A DNA stretch of 47,457 nt from NCBI GenBank assembly GCA_964528575.1, contig CAZGTQ010000304.1:1-47457 (forward strand). Reading direction: 5' to 3'. Under the pieces are notes generated by a model. It was not told where the DNA came from and ran no database searches. It saw nothing but the letters and a program-made list of their open reading frames with translations. This DNA comes from CAZGTQ01 sp964528575. Its GTDB lineage: Bacteria > Planctomycetota > UBA1135 > GCA-002686595. Position 1 is the stretch's first letter; the number at the start of each line of letters is the position of its first letter. This document shows positions 47,427 to 47,457 of the stretch, one piece after another. Position numbers and translations under genes: made by a program.

Positions 47427-47457
47427 GGTCGTGGGTCCCTGATACTCGATCGGCCGC

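Noticed and set aside
1..47457. CRISPR arrays, prophage, insertion sequences, tRNA or rRNA genes
   Set aside because: No regularly spaced repeats with unique spacers, no transposase or integrase, and no cloverleaf or rRNA-like sequence were found. The repeats seen are local tandem units.

Overview
The window is a gene-dense stretch of bacterial chromosome with very high G+C (about 70% or more by eye). It holds 42 protein genes that I can support, with no tRNA, rRNA, CRISPR array, transposase or integrase. A lipid A gene (lpxB) shows a Gram-negative envelope. Paired secreted MA-like gluzincin peptidases, a prepilin, a secreted squalene-cyclase-like toroid protein, a multi-domain carboxypeptidase-regulatory protein and a membrane sulfatase-like enzyme together suggest a high-GC planctomycete-like lineage (Planctomycetota). 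Myxococcota cannot be excluded from this sequence alone.

Layout. 1-2276: a DprE2-like SDR and a DprE1-like FAD oxidase, overlapping by one base, which look like a polyprenyl-phospho-sugar 2-epimerase pair. 2320-4262: a sigma70-type promoter, a papain-family (C1A) protease without signal peptide, a small acidic protein of unknown family, and a chagasin-family (I42) inhibitor of papain-like proteases. This protease-unknown-inhibitor cassette is the most interesting unit. 4255-9532: a methyltransferase and ApaH on the minus strand, then a membrane protein, a sulfatase-like enzyme with Thr at the nucleophile position, a prepilin and a 42-residue basic protein. 9551-12347: a secreted class-A-like serine hydrolase diverging from a BNR-repeat lipoprotein.

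12375-21583, all on the minus strand and read from right to left: otsA, a trehalose-phosphatase/GH15 fusion, a PAS-GGDEF protein, an S9 prolyl-oligopeptidase-like lipoprotein and an M24 Xaa-Pro peptidase. Most junctions overlap by 4-8 bases, so this could be one five-gene operon linking trehalose, c-di-GMP signalling and peptide turnover. 21659-23027: signal peptidase I and an SDR. 23040-25700: an ArsR-SRPBCC fusion regulator with a perfect palindromic operator at its start, and a secreted toroid protein. 26060-27438: a DUF2064 glycosyltransferase-like protein coupled to a flavoprotein that retains the three catalytic lid residues of iodotyrosine deiodinase.

27443-30306 (minus): lpxB, an ECF sigma factor, a two-TM anti-sigma-like protein and a YbjQ protein, the last three joined by ATGA overlaps. 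30333-34278: a TPR membrane protein, an ABC exporter pair, a small kinase and a glutamine amidotransferase. 34399-37355: a clear promoter followed by trkA-trkH for K+ uptake, ending in a tandem-repeat patch that includes the trkH stop. 37476-41601 (minus): two paralogous secreted MA-like metallopeptidases and a lipoprotein, divergent from the carboxypeptidase-regulatory protein (41883-44867). 44928-47426: a HAD phosphatase, a radical SAM/SPASM protein and an FmdB zinc ribbon with a SKE-repeat tail.

Two habits recur. Genes in a unit overlap at ATGA/GTGA/TGATG junctions. Several first genes have a TANNNT hexamer 6-7 bases before the start codon and no Shine-Dalgarno sequence, as expected for leaderless transcription.
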